Source: RBG-16-49-21 sp040768125
GTDB lineage: Bacteria > Spirochaetota > UBA4802 > UBA5550
DNA length: 64,000 bases
Assembly (NCBI GenBank): GCA_040768125.1
Contig: JAXGNG010000003.1
Coordinates: forward strand, 493,081-557,080
Direction of reading: 5' to 3'
Shown: piece after piece, positions 63,290-64,000 of the stretch
Layout of the letters: every line of letters begins with the position of its first letter
How positions within the stretch are numbered: the first letter of the stretch is position 1
Program-made: the position numbers and the translations under genes
Notes under the pieces: generated by a model
Told to the model about the DNA's origin: nothing
The model's input: the letters and a program-made list of their open reading frames with translations, nothing else
Databases searched by the model: none

Positions 63290-63946
63290 ATGGACATGAA
63301 AAAAAAGGTCTTTATCGTCGATGATCATCCCGTTGTGCGACAGGGCCTCGCGGCCTTCATCAACGGCGAAGAGGACTTCCTGGTATGCGGGGACGCCGAG
63401 GATGCCGAGAGCGCCGTGCGCCTCATCAACAAGCTCGATCCCGACATCATTATCGTCGATCTGTCCCTCAGGGGCACGGGCGGCATAGAGCTTACCGCCG
63501 TTGTCAGGGAACGCTTCAACATCCCCGTCCTGCTCCTCTCGATGCACGATGAAAACATTTACGCGGAACGGGCGATCCGCGCCGGGGCGCGCGGTTACAT
63601 CATGAAGAGCGAATCGATGGAAAGGGTGGTCGGCGCCCTGCGGGAGATCCTGGCGGGAAAGATATACCTGAGCGACGAGATGAAGGAGCGCCTTCTCGGC
63701 AAGCTCCTCACGGCATCGGAGGCACGGGAGTCGCCCCTGGACAGCCTTACCAATCGGGAGATGGACGTCTTCCAGTTCATCGGGCGCGGGTATTCAAACC
63801 GCCACATCGCGAAAGAGCTTTCGCTGAGCGTGAAGACCGTCGAGACCTACCGCTCCCGCATCATAGAAAAGCTGAAGCTGAAAAATTCAGGGGAGCTGTC
63901 CCGCTTCGCCGTGGAATGGCGGCAGAGCGATGGCGCCTACCGATGA
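63290..63946 (+). CDS. LuxR/NarL-type response regulator
   Basis: A 218-aa response regulator. The receiver has VDDHPVVRQG and the phosphoacceptor D57 (IIIVDLSL), with Lys in YIMKSES. The C-terminal helix-turn-helix is LTNREMDVFQFIGRGYSN and LSVKTVETYRSRI. It lies 82 bases after the HisKA_3 kinase gene, the normal partner type. ATG 63290 (or 63296) is the likely start; the longer open frame upstream overlaps the kinase and is not receiver-like. Its targets are not known. Confidence 0.92.
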   Translation: MDMKKKVFIVDDHPVVRQGLAAFINGEEDFLVCGDAEDAESAVRLINKLDPDIIIVDLSLRGTGGIELTAVVRERFNIPVLLLSMHDENIYAERAIRAGARGYIMKSESMERVVGALREILAGKIYLSDEMKERLLGKLLTASEARESPLDSLTNREMDVFQFIGRGYSNRHIAKELSLSVKTVETYRSRIIEKLKLKNSGELSRFAVEWRQSDGAYR

Positions 63947-64000
63947 GAACCATTCTGCCCTCACGGGGCATGGCCGTATAAGGGAAAACCCCTACACGGC

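Noticed and set aside
1..64000. CRISPR array or cas genes
   Set aside because: No regularly spaced repeats and no Cas-type motifs were seen.

Overview
The window joins two very different pieces of DNA. The left part (about 1-25,220) is a mobile defence island of mixed base composition. The right part (about 25,300-64,000) is a GC-rich, gene-dense bacterial chromosome carrying housekeeping, respiratory and signalling genes. The organism is a Gram-negative bacterium, because it has lipoproteins, a periplasmic multihaem cytochrome and a Qrc/NrfD-type membrane complex. The mix of STAS proteins, RsbW-like ATPases, a 7TMR-DISM sensor, bactofilin and a small TPR protein ending in WDGVFVMTTK resembles Leptospira-like Spirochaetota. 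Desulfobacterota remains possible; this is an inference without a marker gene.

Island, 1-11,258: a class 1 DISARM-type phage-defence operon, drmMI-drmA-drmB-drmC, with tightly overlapping genes and a Vsr-like nuclease directly behind it. What precedes drmMI is cut by the window and looks frameshifted. Island, 11,364-18,228: a three-gene operon made of a 452-aa protein I do not recognise, a tandem PLD-nuclease protein and an SNF2 helicase. It is the best candidate for an undescribed defence module, although the SNF2 helicase could instead be a relocated DrmD. Island, 18,318-21,315: a NERD-nuclease/SF1-helicase fusion and a NucS-like PD-(D/E)xK nuclease. Island, 21,354-25,232: the mobility module, with divergent near-consensus promoters around a TAGACGTCTA palindrome, a small probable regulator, and two large serine recombinases with small partner proteins. 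The last recombinase frame runs through the terminator and the 3' end of a tRNA-Asp gene, so the island/chromosome junction lies there.

Chromosome, 25,300-43,212: def-fmt; a DEAD-box helicase; an HNH protein with an 807-aa cyclic-nucleotide-binding protein; glyQ-nrnA; a bacterioferritin-like protein; a GHKL-HDOD regulator; a pseudo-receiver with a tail-anchored protein; hisF; a ceramidase-like lipoprotein; a polyprenyl synthase; and an SH3 lipoprotein. Chromosome, 43,600-50,205: a membrane protein with a degenerate GGDEF domain, then a qrcABCD-like operon with its own promoter and a strong terminator. This complex is expected to pass electrons from periplasmic cytochromes to menaquinone.

Chromosome, 50,308-64,000: a STAS protein; an AmrS-like radical SAM enzyme; bactofilin; the small TPR protein; a second polyprenyl synthase; another STAS protein; queC-comF; a 7TMR-DISM/RsbW-like sensor; folE; and a purine block purN-purO-purH in which IMP cyclohydrolase and AICAR transformylase are separate proteins. 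The window ends with a hybrid receiver-PAS-PAS-HisKA_3 kinase and its LuxR-type response regulator. No rRNA gene and no CRISPR array was seen. Two gene-free stretches exceed 300 bases (28,818-29,207 and 43,213-43,599), besides the degraded-looking start.
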